64,000 nt of DNA from Pannonibacter sp. SL95 (GTDB taxonomy: Bacteria > Pseudomonadota > Alphaproteobacteria > Rhizobiales > Stappiaceae). A program made the translations under genes and the position numbers. Where the stretch lies: assembly GCF_026672425.1 (NCBI RefSeq), contig NZ_JAPPRC010000003.1, forward strand, positions 1,346,501-1,410,500. Reading direction: 5' to 3'. The notes below the pieces were generated by a model. The model ran no database searches and was not told the DNA's origin. It saw only the letters and a program-made list of their open reading frames with translations. Positions 1 to 11,350 of this stretch are shown in pieces; the stretch's first letter is position 1; each line of letters opens with the position of its first letter.

Positions 1-468
1 GAACAGGATCAGGCGGTCGTCGCGATCATAGGCGGCGATGGCGTCCGGAATGGTCTCGACCACGTCATCCAGCAGCGCCCGGGCCTCCTCGGCCTCTCGC
101 TGCGCAGCGATCCAGGGGTCGTTGTTGACGGCCATGCCCATGGCGGCAACGATGGTGACGCCGTCATGCACCGGCACGATGGTCGTGTCGAAATAACTGT
201 GGCCGCGCCGGGTCGTGACCTTGCGCGTATAGCGCACGACCTCGCCCTTCAGCGCCCGCTGATGCGCGGCAGCCCAGTCCGAGGCCTGATCTGGCGGCAA
301 CCAGGTTTCTTCGGGCACTTTGCCGCAAAGATCGCCGAAGGAATCCCGATCCATGCGGTTCTGGTAGATGTAGCAACCGGCACGATCGATCACCCAGACG
401 CCATGCGGGAGCATGTCCATGGCTCTGTAAGTTTCCTCAAGGTTGGATTTGACCATGTAAGATGCCAT
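1..468 (-). CDS. PAS-domain sensory protein, 5' part only (cut by window start)
   Basis: The frame is open from an ATG at 468 to the first base of the window, giving 156 residues with no stop, so the C-terminus lies outside. The N-terminal ~125 residues look like a PAS fold (MLPHGVWVIDRAG..., then TRRGHSYFDTTIVPVHDG). A short linker rich in Glu and Ala (AAQREAEEARALLDDVV) is followed by what looks like the start of a second PAS repeat (ETIPDAIAAYDRDDRLILF). Tandem PAS domains usually feed a histidine kinase, GGDEF or MCP output module, but that part is missing and no output can be assigned. An in-frame ATG at 456 is an alternative start. There is no signal peptide or membrane segment, so it is probably cytoplasmic. 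It is transcribed away from the K+ channel gene. Confidence 0.8.
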   Translation of the reverse strand, partial: MASYMVKSNLEETYRAMDMLPHGVWVIDRAGCYIYQNRMDRDSFGDLCGKVPEETWLPPDQASDWAAAHQRALKGEVVRYTRKVTTRRGHSYFDTTIVPVHDGVTIVAAMGMAVNNDPWIAAQREAEEARALLDDVVETIPDAIAAYDRDDRLILF

Positions 469-642
469 AGAGGAAGCCAAATAATCACCCGCCTATCTTG
501 GTACAAAAGCCTCTCATTCAATATTCAACGATGTGTTAATTTGGAAAGCTTATGGGTGAGAGGTGCCCGTATCTGCAATTTATCAGAGTATTTGCGAATA
601 TTTTTAGTTGCTGCCTTCGTGTCTTGATGGTGTATGCGAGAT

Positions 643-671
643 TTGCAGGCTCTGGTACAAATGCGTATAAA
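643..671 (+). promoter_or_regulatory. sigma70-like promoter of the K+ channel gene
   Basis: TTGCAG (643-648) and TATAAA (666-671) are separated by 17 bases, 25 bases upstream of the ATG at 696. The whole 469-695 gap is clearly richer in A and T than the rest of the window. A promoter here supports the start at 696 rather than any ATG further upstream. Confidence 0.5.
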
Positions 672-695
672 CTCCGCAAGACCCGGAGCAACTTC

Positions 696-1922
696 ATGAC
701 ACCACTGAAGAATCGCCTGTACCGCCTGCTTGAGGACAGCCGGGGCAACGACCATGCGTCGCGCCTGCTTGATCGGCTGCTGATCGCGTTAGTACTTGTG
801 ACGGTGGTCATTTCGATCTTGCAAACCGTACCCGACGTTCTCCCTGATTGGGGGCGACTTCTGGCTGACCTGCAGCTTGGCTTCGGGCTTGTGTTTCTGC
901 TGGAGTATCTGTGCCGCCTGTATGTCGCGGACCTGCATCCACCGCTCAGGCGATATGGTGCCTTCCGGGCTCGGCTTCATTATGCTCTGCAGCCGATGGC
1001 GATCATTGACCTGCTGGCCGTGCTGCCGCTCGTGCTCGTTCTGGTCCTGCCTGTGTCCTCCCTGCCTGTGCTGACCGTGTTCCGGCTGCTGCGCTTTCTC
1101 AAGTTGGTCCGTTATTCGCCGGCCTTGCGTTCGCTGACGTCGGCAGTCGTGCAGGAGCGGCAGGCGCTTGCTGCCAGCATGTTCATTGTCTGCGGCGTCA
1201 TTCTGGTTGCCTCGACGCTGATGTACCTTGTCGAGCATCAGGCGCAGCCGGACGTGTTTGGCAGCGTTCCGCTGGCGGCCTGGTGGGCGGTCACAACCGC
1301 GACGACAACCGGCTATGGTGACGTGGTCCCGGTCACGACGCTGGGCAAGATCATTGCCGGACTGGTGATGCTGACCGGCTATGCGCTGCTGGCCTTGCCG
1401 GTCGGGATCATTGCCTCCGCTTTTGCCCAGGAGGTGCACAGCCGCGACTTCGTGGTGACCTGGTCGATGGTGTCCCGGGTACCGCTGTTCGAGGATCTGA
1501 AAGCGACGGAAGTGGCGGAAGTGACCAAGCTGTTGCGGTCACATGTCGTGAAGGCGGGCGACACCATTGCCGAGCGCGGCGACGATGCGCGCTGCATGTA
1601 TTTTGTCGCGTCCGGGGAAGTGGAAGTCGAATTGCCGGATGAGACGGTTCGTCTTGGCGAAGGCGCTTTCTTTGGTGAACTGGCGCTGCTGCGGCAACGC
1701 CGGCGCGGGGCGAACGTGAAGGCGATCACCCGGACGCAGCTGCTGGTGCTGGACGCGGGCGCTCTGCAACACCTCATGGACCGCAACCCGCAGATCGCCC
1801 GGCGGATCCTTCATGAGGCGGAGATCCGCGAGGCAAGGGGGCGGCAGAATGTCGGCGACATTGCCGAGGAAGAGCTGATCCAAGCCGAAGCGCTTGAGGT
1901 GCCGGCCAGTCCCGAAAACTGA
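696..1922 (+). CDS. cyclic-nucleotide-gated potassium channel (MlotiK1 type)
   Basis: A 408-residue six-helix K+ channel with a cytoplasmic ligand-binding domain. Hydrophobic segments fill residues ~25-195. An S4-like helix carries regularly spaced basic residues (VFRLLRFLKLVRY). The pore has the selectivity filter TTGYGD near residues 204-209, and S6 follows. The C-terminal ~275-375 region is a cyclic-nucleotide-binding fold whose phosphate-binding cassette reads FFGELALLRQRRRGANV, keeping the Gly-Glu and Arg positions. This matches the Mesorhizobium MlotiK1 family in layout; ours is slightly longer, with an acidic C-terminal tail. The start at 696 is chosen because CCGGAG stands 7-12 bases upstream and a promoter lies just before it. 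Longer in-frame starts (552) would put the promoter inside the gene. It ends convergently with the next gene, 13 bases apart. Confidence 0.9.
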   Translation: MTPLKNRLYRLLEDSRGNDHASRLLDRLLIALVLVTVVISILQTVPDVLPDWGRLLADLQLGFGLVFLLEYLCRLYVADLHPPLRRYGAFRARLHYALQPMAIIDLLAVLPLVLVLVLPVSSLPVLTVFRLLRFLKLVRYSPALRSLTSAVVQERQALAASMFIVCGVILVASTLMYLVEHQAQPDVFGSVPLAAWWAVTTATTTGYGDVVPVTTLGKIIAGLVMLTGYALLALPVGIIASAFAQEVHSRDFVVTWSMVSRVPLFEDLKATEVAEVTKLLRSHVVKAGDTIAERGDDARCMYFVASGEVEVELPDETVRLGEGAFFGELALLRQRRRGANVKAITRTQLLVLDAGALQHLMDRNPQIARRILHEAEIREARGRQNVGDIAEEELIQAEALEVPASPEN

Positions 1923-1935
1923 CAGGTGTGCCCGC

Positions 1936-2373
1936 TTACTGCGGCACCAGGCCGGCGGGCAGCTGTTCGTAGAGTGGCTGGCCGTACCAGAAGGCATCGG
2001 TCGGGCCGATGGCGAAGTCGATGATGTTCCAGCGGCCATTCGCTTCGCGCAGCAGGGCATAGAGACTGGCGTCGCCGCTGATCTCGGCGAGGTCCGCCAG
2101 CATCGTCTGGCTGAGGTCAATCGCCTTGCCGCCCGGACGCTGCGGCAGCAGGATGACAAAGGCCCAGCCATTGGCCACCTGCATCCGTTCCACGACGAAT
2201 TCGACCGGCGCGCCGAGCCGGGCTTCCATCATCGGCCGGACGGCATCGTTGATCGCGGCCCGCTCGGCGCTGCCACGCGGGGGCTCATAGGCGCCTGCGG
2301 CAAGAGACGGCTCTGCGAAGGCAAGGGTCAGCGCAAGGCTTGCTGCGGCAATCAGGCTGGTCTTCCGGAACAT
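1936..2373 (-). CDS. small exported protein of unknown function
   Basis: A 145-residue protein starting MFRKTSLIAAASLALTLAF, a clear Sec signal peptide with probable cleavage after SLAA (about residue 26). The mature part is a mixed alpha/beta sequence (EFVVERMQVANGWAFVILLP, DASLYALLREANGRWNIIDF). It resembles the small periplasmic proteins of unknown function common in Rhizobiales, but I do not recognise the family. The ATG at 2373 is preferred over 2379 because the purine-rich CGAGG lies 7 bases before it. It is monocistronic as far as can be seen. Confidence 0.6.
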   Translation of the reverse strand: MFRKTSLIAAASLALTLAFAEPSLAAGAYEPPRGSAERAAINDAVRPMMEARLGAPVEFVVERMQVANGWAFVILLPQRPGGKAIDLSQTMLADLAEISGDASLYALLREANGRWNIIDFAIGPTDAFWYGQPLYEQLPAGLVPQ

Positions 2374-2545
2374 GGCCATCCTCGAATCAGGCTGAGACAC
2401 TGGCCGTGACGATAGCCGGTGTGTCCCTGTTTCGGAATGTCGGCGCGGCGGCAGGGCGCGAAACATACGGGGTGGAGTTGGTGGGGGATGCAAGACAGGC
2501 CCTCAAGGGGAGGGATGTTCGCGGAAGTGCCTTAGCAGAGCCCAC

Positions 2546-2620
2546 GTCATCCCGGCCCAGTTGAGCGTCAGCGAAGCCCCGGATCTGCGGTTCGCGTTCG
2601 CTCACCTTGTCCGGCATGAC
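2546..2620. repeat. intergenic inverted repeat, GTCATCCCGG...CCGGCATGAC type
   Basis: Ends read GTCATCCCGG and, at the other side, CCGGCATGAC, with an interior resembling the element at 5361-5488 (both contain CGGATCT followed by a GC-rich TTCG-containing stretch). It lies between the exported protein gene and icd. It looks like a member of a dispersed REP-like family rather than a gene. Confidence 0.6.
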
Positions 2621-2642
2621 GGAGCGAGAGCAGCGTTCAAGC

Positions 2643-2670
2643 AAAAGGCGCGGCTTGGGGGCCGCGCCTT
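2643..2670 (-). terminator. rho-independent terminator of icd
   Basis: The arms AAGGCGCGGC (2645-2654) and GCCGCGCCTT (2661-2670) form a perfect 10-bp stem with a 6-base loop. On the minus strand the stem is followed by TTTTGCTT. It sits 30 bases downstream of the icd stop. Confidence 0.85.
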
Positions 2671-2699
2671 GAGGTGTGTCATTGGTGGAAAGGATGCCC

Positions 2700-3914
2700 T
2701 CAGGCGCCCATCGCCTTCTTCAGGTTCTCGTCGATCTTGTCGAGGAAGCCGGTGGTGGTCATCCAGCCCTGATCCGGGCCAACCAGCAGGGCGAGATCCT
2801 TGGTCATGAAGCCGGATTCGACCGTGTCGATGCAGACCTTTTCCAGCGTCAGGGCGAAGTTCAGGAGCGCATCGTTGCTGTCCAGCTTGGCGCGATGGGC
2901 AAGGCCGCGGGTCCAGGCGAAGATCGACGCGATCGGGTTGGTCGAGGTCTGCTCGCCGCGCTGGTGCTGGCGGTAGTGGCGGGTAACGGTGCCATGGGCA
3001 GCTTCCGCCTCAACGGTCTGGCCGTCCGGCGTCATCAGCACCGAGGTCATGAGGCCGAGCGAGCCGAAGCCCTGGGCGACGATGTCCGACTGCACGTCGC
3101 CGTCATAGTTCTTGCAGGCCCAGACATAGCCGCCCGACCACTTCAGCGCCGAGGCAACCATGTCGTCGATCAGGCGGTGTTCGTACCAGATCTTCTTGGC
3201 CTCGTAGGCGGCCTTGAATTCCCGGTCGAAGACTTCCTGGAACAGGTCCTTGAAGCGGCCGTCATAGGCCTTGAGGATCGTGTTCTTGGTCGACAGGTAG
3301 CAGGGCACGCCGCGCTGCAGGGCGTAGTTGAACGAGGCGCGGGCGAAGTCGATGATCGAGTCGTCGAGGTTGTACATCGCCATGGCGACGCCGGCGGACG
3401 GCGCGTCATAGACGTCATGCTCGATCACGGTGCCATCGTCGCCGACGAACTTGATGGTCAGCTTGCCCTTGCCCGGGAACTTGAAGTCGGTGGCGCGGTA
3501 CTGGTCACCGAAGGCGTGGCGGCCGACGATGATCGGCTGGGTCCAGCCCGGCACCAGACGGGGCACGTTGCTCATGATGATCGGCTCGCGGAAGATCACG
3601 CCGCCGAGGATGTTACGGATGGTGCCGTTCGGGCTCTTCCACATCTTCTTCAGGCCAAACTCGGTCACGCGCGCCTCATCGGGGGTGATGGTCGCGCATT
3701 TGACGCCGACGCCGTGCTTCTTGATCGCATTGGCCGCGTCGATGGTGATCTGGTCTTCCGTCTCGTCGCGCTTCTGGATCGACAGGTCGTAATAGTCGAG
3801 GGTCAGGTCCAGATAGGGAAAGATCAGCTTGTCCTTGATGAACTGCCAGATGATGCGGGTCATCTCGTCGCCGTCGATATCGACGACGGGGTTCGCTACC
3901 TTGATCTTTGCCAT
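2700..3914 (-). CDS. icd: NADP-dependent isocitrate dehydrogenase, dimeric eukaryote-like type
   Basis: A 404-residue enzyme that oxidatively decarboxylates isocitrate to 2-oxoglutarate in the TCA cycle. The sequence begins [20 protein letters not shown] and is colinear with the homodimeric type-II (eukaryote-like) NADP-IDH family. The substrate loop KSPNGTIRN lies near residues 94-102, and the metal-binding region [19 protein letters not shown] near 270-290 is intact. Length is normal. GAGG precedes the ATG by about 8 bases, and a strong terminator follows. A second, unrelated-fold NADP-IDH is encoded on the same strand about 1.65 kb away (5565-7775). Confidence 0.97.
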   Translation of the reverse strand: MAKIKVANPVVDIDGDEMTRIIWQFIKDKLIFPYLDLTLDYYDLSIQKRDETEDQITIDAANAIKKHGVGVKCATITPDEARVTEFGLKKMWKSPNGTIRNILGGVIFREPIIMSNVPRLVPGWTQPIIVGRHAFGDQYRATDFKFPGKGKLTIKFVGDDGTVIEHDVYDAPSAGVAMAMYNLDDSIIDFARASFNYALQRGVPCYLSTKNTILKAYDGRFKDLFQEVFDREFKAAYEAKKIWYEHRLIDDMVASALKWSGGYVWACKNYDGDVQSDIVAQGFGSLGLMTSVLMTPDGQTVEAEAAHGTVTRHYRQHQRGEQTSTNPIASIFAWTRGLAHRAKLDSNDALLNFALTLEKVCIDTVESGFMTKDLALLVGPDQGWMTTTGFLDKIDENLKKAMGA

Positions 3915-4044
3915 GGGGGAGACCTCGTTTAGGGATGAAGGATTGTGTGCGGCTGTATACGATTTTGTTCCCGTTCAGGCAAGTGCTGCCTCGCATCAGG
4001 ATTTTGCCGGAAGTTCAGCTCACAGAGAAGGGTAGGGCAGAAAC

Positions 4045-4371
4045 ATGACGCTTGCCGTCTGCACAACGACCGAAAGTCGTGAAGAAGCGCAAAAAATTGC
4101 CCGGGCGTGTGTCGAGGCGCGGCTTGCAGCCTGCGTCCACATTGACGAGATCGCCAGTATCTATGTCTGGCAGGGCGACGTGCAGGAGGGGCGTGAGTTC
4201 CGCCTGACGATGAAGACGACGGCTGAGGCCTATCCGGCGCTGGAGACGCTGATCCAACAGCACCATTCCTATGACCTGCCGGCGATCTACGCCTTCGAGG
4301 TGGTTCGGGGCAGTGGGGACTATCTGGACTGGGTGCGGGGTGAAGTCACGCCTTGCGGGCAAGCTGGTTGA
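4045..4371 (+). CDS. cutA: divalent-ion tolerance protein CutA
   Basis: A 108-residue CutA1-family protein, a trimeric ferredoxin-like fold of debated function historically linked to copper tolerance. Family landmarks are the N-terminal VCTTTESREEAQKIARACVEARLAACV, the central YVWQGDVQEGREFRLTMKT and the C-terminal HSYDLPAIYAFEVVRGSGDYLDWV. The length fits the family. A purine-rich AGGGTAGGG lies about 8 bases before the ATG. It is divergent from icd, and the acetyltransferase gene follows on the same strand. Confidence 0.95.
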   Translation: MTLAVCTTTESREEAQKIARACVEARLAACVHIDEIASIYVWQGDVQEGREFRLTMKTTAEAYPALETLIQQHHSYDLPAIYAFEVVRGSGDYLDWVRGEVTPCGQAG

Positions 4372-4411
4372 CGGCACTTGTGGACCTGCGACACTGCGCG
4401 CGGCGACGCGG

Positions 4412-4918
4412 ATGCAGTTTCAGGTGGCAGGCTTGGGTGTTGAACTGGACAGTGGCGCAGATGTGGCGATGCCTGCGCAGGCGCCCCGCGCTTGTCTTCA
4501 ACGGCTGAGGCCAGCCGAGCCGGCCGATCAGGGCGAATGCCTGCGCATCTGGCGCGAGACCTGGCCAGAGGCCTTTTCGGGTACGCCGCTTCCACCCGAC
4601 GAGGAGTTCGCCCGGCAAACCATGGGCGAAGAGATCTTCGTGATTCCCGGTGACCGGGGCCTTGCCGGATTTGTCTCGCTCTGGCTTGAGGAGCCTTTCG
4701 TCCATTTCTTGCTGGTCGACGGGCGCTACCGCCGCCAGGGCGTGGGCGAGGCCTTGCTGCGCCTTGCCATCTCCCGCCTGCATCCGCCGGTTCACCTCAA
4801 ATGCGCTCCTGGCAACGCCGAAGCGCTCGCCTTCTACGCCCGCATGGGCTGCTCCGAGGTGGAGCGCGTCGAGGTCCCGGGGAACGCATATGTGCGGTTG
4901 AGATTGCCTGCGGGGTGA
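4412..4918 (+). CDS. GNAT-family N-acetyltransferase
   Basis: A protein of about 168 residues carrying a GNAT acetyl-CoA-binding motif: LVDGRYRRQGVGEALLRLAI (motif A, RRQGVG) followed by the motif-B region HLKCAPGNAEALAFYARMGC. The acceptor substrate cannot be told; small-molecule or protein N-acetylation are both possible. The start is uncertain. ATG 4412 and ATG 4469 both lack a good ribosome binding site, and the conserved part begins only at about LQRLRPAEPADQGE. It lies 40 bases after cutA on the same strand and may be co-transcribed with it. Confidence 0.75.
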   Translation: MQFQVAGLGVELDSGADVAMPAQAPRACLQRLRPAEPADQGECLRIWRETWPEAFSGTPLPPDEEFARQTMGEEIFVIPGDRGLAGFVSLWLEEPFVHFLLVDGRYRRQGVGEALLRLAISRLHPPVHLKCAPGNAEALAFYARMGCSEVERVEVPGNAYVRLRLPAG

Positions 4919-4980
4919 GGCTTTTGGGTGGTTGCCCGCAAGACGGACATGTCCATGGTGATCATGCACGGCCCATCACA

Positions 4981-5013
4981 GGTCCCGGCTCAAGGCCGGG
5001 ACAGCGCGGAGAG
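4981..5013 (+). repeat. 33-base repeat, copy 1 (copy 2 at 45547-45579, inverted)
   Basis: This 33-base sequence, starting GGTCCCGGCTCAAGGCCGGG and ending CAGCGCGGAGAG, occurs identically on the opposite strand at 45547-45579. The 5' part is itself a hairpin (TCCCGGC/GCCGGGA). It is the first of several repeats in the 4919-5564 gap. Confidence 0.75.
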
Positions 5014-5103
5014 GGAGAGGCGGTGTTCAACGAGGGCCGCCCGCTGTCTTGCGATTGTTGTCGCAGAACACATGACGACGCGTCGAGGCCTTGCCGCATG
5101 CGT

Positions 5104-5250
5104 CCTCTCCGCCCTTGAGGGGGAGATGCGCCCGGAGGGGGCAGAGGGGGGTATCGGACTGTCGTCGCTGCCGGCGTTGGTCCTGCGCGGAGGCGCAGCC
5201 ACCCCCCTCTGTCTGCTGACGCAGACATCTCCCCCTCAAGGGGGGAGAGG
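5104..5250. repeat. long intergenic inverted repeat (CCTCTCC...GGAGAGG)
   Basis: The outer arms 5104-5128 (CCTCTCCGCCCTTGAGGGGG then AGATG) and 5226-5250 are near-perfect inverted copies. A second, inner pair (GCAGAGGGGGGT / ACCCCCCTCTGT) lies about 45 bases apart. Each outer arm contains its own small palindrome around CCCTTGAGGG. It resembles the element at 20218-20348 in composition and layout. The 4919-5564 gap holds no convincing gene. Confidence 0.7.
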
Positions 5251-5301
5251 GGGCCTGGTCGACCGCCGAGCACATTCAGTGCCGCAGCGAGCGTGCCAAA
5301 C

Positions 5302-5326
5302 AAAAAAGGCGGCCCGTGGGACCGCC
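5302..5326 (-). terminator. possible secondary terminator downstream of monomeric IDH
   Basis: On the minus strand, GGCGGTCC and GGCCGCC can pair with one bulged base, followed directly by six T residues (5302-5307). It lies beyond the stronger terminator at 5511-5539 and may act as a back-up. Confidence 0.4.
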
Positions 5327-5360
5327 CTCGAGGTTGATGACAAACCTCGACCTTACCGAA

Positions 5361-5488
5361 GTCATCCCGGCCAAGCGGAGCGCCGAGCCGGGACCGGAGA
5401 GTCGAGGCGTCAATGTTTCGGTCAGTGAACACCAGAGAGACCTTGGCTCTCCGGTCCCGGATCTCCGCTTCGCTGCGTCCGGGATGAC
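5361..5488. repeat. intergenic inverted repeat, GTCATCCCGG...CCGGGATGAC type
   Basis: Outer ends are GTCATCCCGG (5361-5370) and CCGGGATGAC (5479-5488). An inner inverted pair reads GGGACCGGAGAG / CTCTCCGGTCCC. The element is about 128 bases and could fold into a long cruciform. It shares ends with 2546-2620, so it belongs to a dispersed repeat family. Confidence 0.75.
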
Positions 5489-5510
5489 TAAAGAGGGTTC
5501 GTCATCAGCA

Positions 5511-5539
5511 AAAAGGGCGGCCCGTTGAGCCGCCCTTTT
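5511..5539 (-). terminator. bidirectional terminator downstream of monomeric IDH
   Basis: AAAAGGGCGGC (5511-5521) and GCCGCCCTTTT (5529-5539) form a perfect 11-bp arm pair with a 7-base loop. The A and T ends supply a T-tract on either strand. It lies 26 bases past the stop codon of the gene at 5565-7775. Confidence 0.85.
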
Positions 5540-5564
5540 CCGTTCAAACCTCCGAGGACCTGCC

Positions 5565-8596
<3,032 letters not shown>

Positions 8597-8800
8597 GGAT
8601 CTTGCTCCGTGTTTCACGTCTGCCGCGCCGCGCGCCTTGCGCGACTCGTCAGCCAGATGATGAAATGTCAGGCGTTACAGCCTCGTGAAAAATGACGATT
8701 TCCTTTGTCTCTGCGTCTGGAAACAGGCTTCAGCGTGACGGGTATGCGGTTGACTGTAGGTCTGGAGTTTGCCGCAAACATCCGGTAAATCCCGGCTATC

Positions 8801-9634
8801 ATGACACGAAACGCAAACATCCGCGATGAAGCCCTGACCGTCGACGTCCGTCCGCCGGCAGTGATCCTGTGCGAACCGCAGCTGGGCGAGAACATCGGCA
8901 CCGCCGCCCGCGCCATGGCCAATTTCGGCCTGACCGATCTGCGCATCGTCAATCCGCGCGATGGCTGGCCGAGCGAGAAGGCCCGGGCTGCGGCCTCGCG
9001 CGCCGACCATGTGATCGACAAGGTCCAGGTCTTTGACAGTCTCGAGGCGGCCATCGCCGACCTAACCTTCGTCTATGCCACGACGGCGCGCTCACGCGAG
9101 GTCGCCAAGCCCGTGCAGGGGCCGGATGAGGCAGCCGCCAAGGTTACCGGCCTTGGCGCGCAGGGGCTTGCCACCGGCTATATCTTCGGGCGCGAGCGCT
9201 GGGGCCTCAACAATGAGGAAGTCGCGCTGGCTGACGCCATTGTCACCTTGCCGGTCGATCCGAATTTTGCTTCGCTCAACATCGCCCAGGCGGTTCTGGT
9301 CTGCGCCTATGAGTGGCGCAAGACGGCAACCAACGGCGCGCTGCCTTTCGTGCTCGACACAGAAGCCAATCCGCCGGTGCAGAAGGACGACCTGCTTCGT
9401 TTCTTCGAGCATCTGGAGGGGGCCCTCGACCGGGTGACCTTCTTCCGTCCGGTGGAACGGCGGCCGCATATCGTGCGCAACATCCGCAACATCTTCCAGA
9501 AGGCCGAGCTGACCGATCAGGAAGTGAAGACCCTGCGCGGCATCATCGCCGCGCTGGAGGGGCGCCCGACGCGGCCGCGCAAGGATCAGGACGCTGCCGC
9601 AACCGAGCCACAGACGGAGACACCAGACCAATGA
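8801..9634 (+). CDS. trmJ: tRNA (cytidine/uridine-2'-O-)-methyltransferase, TrmJ/SpoU family
   Basis: A 277-residue SPOUT-class methyltransferase expected to 2'-O-methylate position 32 of tRNAs using S-adenosylmethionine. The three family motifs are visible: motif 1 [20 protein letters not shown] (residues ~25-45), motif 2 [18 protein letters not shown] (~128-145) and motif 3 [19 protein letters not shown] (~155-173), forming the knotted SAM site. A ~100-residue C-terminal tail includes a helical region ([20 protein letters not shown]) typical of TrmJ. Its stop codon overlaps the murI start (ATGA), so the two genes are translationally coupled. Confidence 0.93.
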   Translation: MTRNANIRDEALTVDVRPPAVILCEPQLGENIGTAARAMANFGLTDLRIVNPRDGWPSEKARAAASRADHVIDKVQVFDSLEAAIADLTFVYATTARSREVAKPVQGPDEAAAKVTGLGAQGLATGYIFGRERWGLNNEEVALADAIVTLPVDPNFASLNIAQAVLVCAYEWRKTATNGALPFVLDTEANPPVQKDDLLRFFEHLEGALDRVTFFRPVERRPHIVRNIRNIFQKAELTDQEVKTLRGIIAALEGRPTRPRKDQDAAATEPQTETPDQ

Positions 9635-10419
9635 GCCGGCCCGTCCTCCTGTTCGATTCCGGTATCGGCGGGTTGACGGTCCTGCGCGAGGCGCGCGTGC
9701 TCATGCCGGAGCGCAGCTTTGTCTATGTCGCCGATGATGCCGGCTTTCCTTATGGCGGCTGGGAGGAAGAGGCGCTGAAGGCGCGGCTACTGTCGCTGTT
9801 CAAGGACCTCCTGCACCGGTTCGATCCGGAAGTGGCCGTGGTGGCCTGCAACACCGCCTTCACGCTGGCAGGTGCCGATCTGCGAGCCGCCTTTCCCGGC
9901 ACGGTCTTTGTCGGCACGGTGCCGGCGATCAAGCCGGCGGCGGAACGCACCCGCTCTGGCCTTATCTCCGTGCTGGCAACGCCTGGCACGGTCAAGCGGG
10001 CCTATACCCGGGACCTTATCCAGTCTTTCGCCAGCCAATGCCATGTGCAGCTCGTCGGCTCGCCGAAGCTTGCCAGCATGGCGGAGGCTTACATTCGCGG
10101 CGAGACGCTGTCGGACGACGATGTCCGGGCCGAGATTTTCGGTTGCTTCCAGGAGCGGGAGGGCGCACGCACCGACATCGTCGTTCTGGCCTGCACGCAT
10201 TATCCGTTCCTGGTGAATGTGTTCCGCCGCCTTGCGCCTTGGCCGGTCGACTGGCTTGACCCGGCCGAGGCAATCGCCCGGCAGGCGCGTCGGCTGGTGC
10301 CTGCGCTGGACCGGCTCAAGGCCGATTCCCGTCCGGACCGTGTCGTGTTCACCTCTGATGCGCCGGATTTTGCCACCCAGCGCCTGGTCCAGGGCTTTGG
10401 TCTGTCGCCTCTGGTTTAG
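9631..10419 (+). CDS. murI: glutamate racemase
   Basis: A 262-residue cofactor-independent racemase that makes D-glutamate for peptidoglycan. It shows the N-terminal [13 protein letters not shown] (catalytic Asp/Ser region, residues ~9-21), [15 protein letters not shown] with the first catalytic Cys (~72), and [13 protein letters not shown] with the second catalytic Cys (~188). Length is normal. The start ATG at 9631 lies inside the ATGA overlap with trmJ and matches the family N-terminus. A hairpin terminator follows 6 bases after the stop, so trmJ-murI form a two-gene operon. Confidence 0.95.
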   Translation: MSRPVLLFDSGIGGLTVLREARVLMPERSFVYVADDAGFPYGGWEEEALKARLLSLFKDLLHRFDPEVAVVACNTAFTLAGADLRAAFPGTVFVGTVPAIKPAAERTRSGLISVLATPGTVKRAYTRDLIQSFASQCHVQLVGSPKLASMAEAYIRGETLSDDDVRAEIFGCFQEREGARTDIVVLACTHYPFLVNVFRRLAPWPVDWLDPAEAIARQARRLVPALDRLKADSRPDRVVFTSDAPDFATQRLVQGFGLSPLV

Positions 10420-10425
10420 GAAATG

Positions 10426-10445
10426 GCCGGATTTCCGGCTTTTTT
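10426..10445 (+). terminator. terminator of trmJ-murI
   Basis: GCCGGA (10426-10431) and TCCGGC (10434-10439) form a tight stem followed by six T residues (10440-10445), directly after murI. Confidence 0.75.
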
Positions 10446-10469
10446 CGTGCGGAGACCATGTCCGCGCGT

Positions 10470-10498
10470 TTGACAATCCCGGTCGTCTCGTCTATTGA
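10470..10498 (+). promoter_or_regulatory. strong sigma70-like promoter for rpsD
   Basis: TTGACA (10470-10475), a 17-base spacer and TATTGA (10493-10498) form a near-consensus promoter. The predicted transcript would start near 10505, leaving a 5' leader of about 165 bases before rpsD. Confidence 0.65.
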
Positions 10499-10504
10499 CC
10501 CGCG

Positions 10505-10672
10505 ATCCGTACGGGGCTTGCCCTGTCGGTCTACGCACCCGTGGGGATTTTCCAGCCGGCGCAGTTCAGCTGGACCCCTGTCGATCAGATCGCTTTGGCA
10601 AATGTCGAGGCGGATCCGATAAAGGAGGGCGCGTTTCCTTAAAAAACGAGCCAAACGACAAAGGAAACAGCG
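10505..10672 (+). promoter_or_regulatory. long 5' leader of rpsD, possible S4 autoregulatory RNA
   Basis: The inferred transcript carries ~165 non-coding bases before the rpsD ATG. It ends with a purine-rich ribosome binding region (ACAAAGGAAACAGCG). S4 is known to regulate its own mRNA in other bacteria through structured leaders, so a similar role is an inference here. I could not match it to a known leader family by eye. Confidence 0.3.
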
Positions 10673-11290
10673 ATGTCGAAGCGCCACAGCGTTAAGTACA
10701 AGATTGACCGCCGCATGGGCGAAAACATCTGGGGTCGCCCGAAGAGCCCGGTCAACAAGCGTGAATACGGCCCGGGCCAGCACGGCCAGCGCCGCAAGGG
10801 CAAGATGTCCGACTTCGGCGTGCAGCTGCGCGCCAAGCAGAAGCTCAAGGGCTACTACGGCAACATCTCCGAGAAGCAGTTCCACAAGACCTACGTCGAA
10901 GCGTCGCGCATGAAGGGTGACAGCTCCGAGAACCTGATCGGTCTGCTGGAGCGCCGTCTCGACGCGATCGTCTACCGCGCCAAGCTCGTCCCGACCGTCT
11001 TCGCAGCCCGTCAGTTCGTCAACCATGGCCACGTCAAGGTCAATGGCAAGCGCGTCACCATCGGCAGCTACCGTTGCCGTCCGGGCGACCTCATCGAGGT
11101 CCGCGACCGCTCCAAGCAGATGGCCCTGGTCATCGAGGCGACCCAGTCGTCCGAGCGCGACGTTCCGGAGTACCTGGAAGTCGACCACGGCAAGATGACC
11201 GTCAAGCTGAACCGCGTCCCGGCCTTCAACGAAGTGCCGTACCCGGTCCAGATGGAACCGAACCTGATCGTCGAATTCTATTCGCGCTGA
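10673..11290 (+). CDS. rpsD: 30S ribosomal protein S4
   Basis: A 205-residue S4 of the zinc-free type, a primary 16S rRNA-binding assembly protein. It starts [20 protein letters not shown] and has the typical block [20 protein letters not shown]. The S4 RNA-binding domain ([20 protein letters not shown], then [12 protein letters not shown]) lies at residues ~95-155. The C-terminus NLIVEFYSR is the usual S4 end. The gene stands alone, with its own promoter, long leader and terminator, as is common for alphaproteobacterial rpsD. Confidence 0.98.
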   Translation: MSKRHSVKYKIDRRMGENIWGRPKSPVNKREYGPGQHGQRRKGKMSDFGVQLRAKQKLKGYYGNISEKQFHKTYVEASRMKGDSSENLIGLLERRLDAIVYRAKLVPTVFAARQFVNHGHVKVNGKRVTIGSYRCRPGDLIEVRDRSKQMALVIEATQSSERDVPEYLEVDHGKMTVKLNRVPAFNEVPYPVQMEPNLIVEFYSR

Positions 11291-11314
11291 TCGGTCTGGT
11301 CTTCAGACTTATGG

Positions 11315-11345
11315 AAAGGCCGCCCATCGGGCGGCCTTTTTGTTT
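11315..11345 (+). terminator. terminator of rpsD
   Basis: AAAGGCCGCCC and GGGCGGCCTTT pair with a three-base ATC loop, followed by TTTTGTTTT. It lies 25 bases after the rpsD stop. Confidence 0.9.
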
Positions 11346-11350
11346 TGGGG

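Noticed and set aside
552-695. Longer start for the K+ channel at 552
   Set aside because: A promoter at 643-671 and a good ribosome binding site at 684-689 lie inside the extension, and the extra residues do not look like a channel N-terminus.
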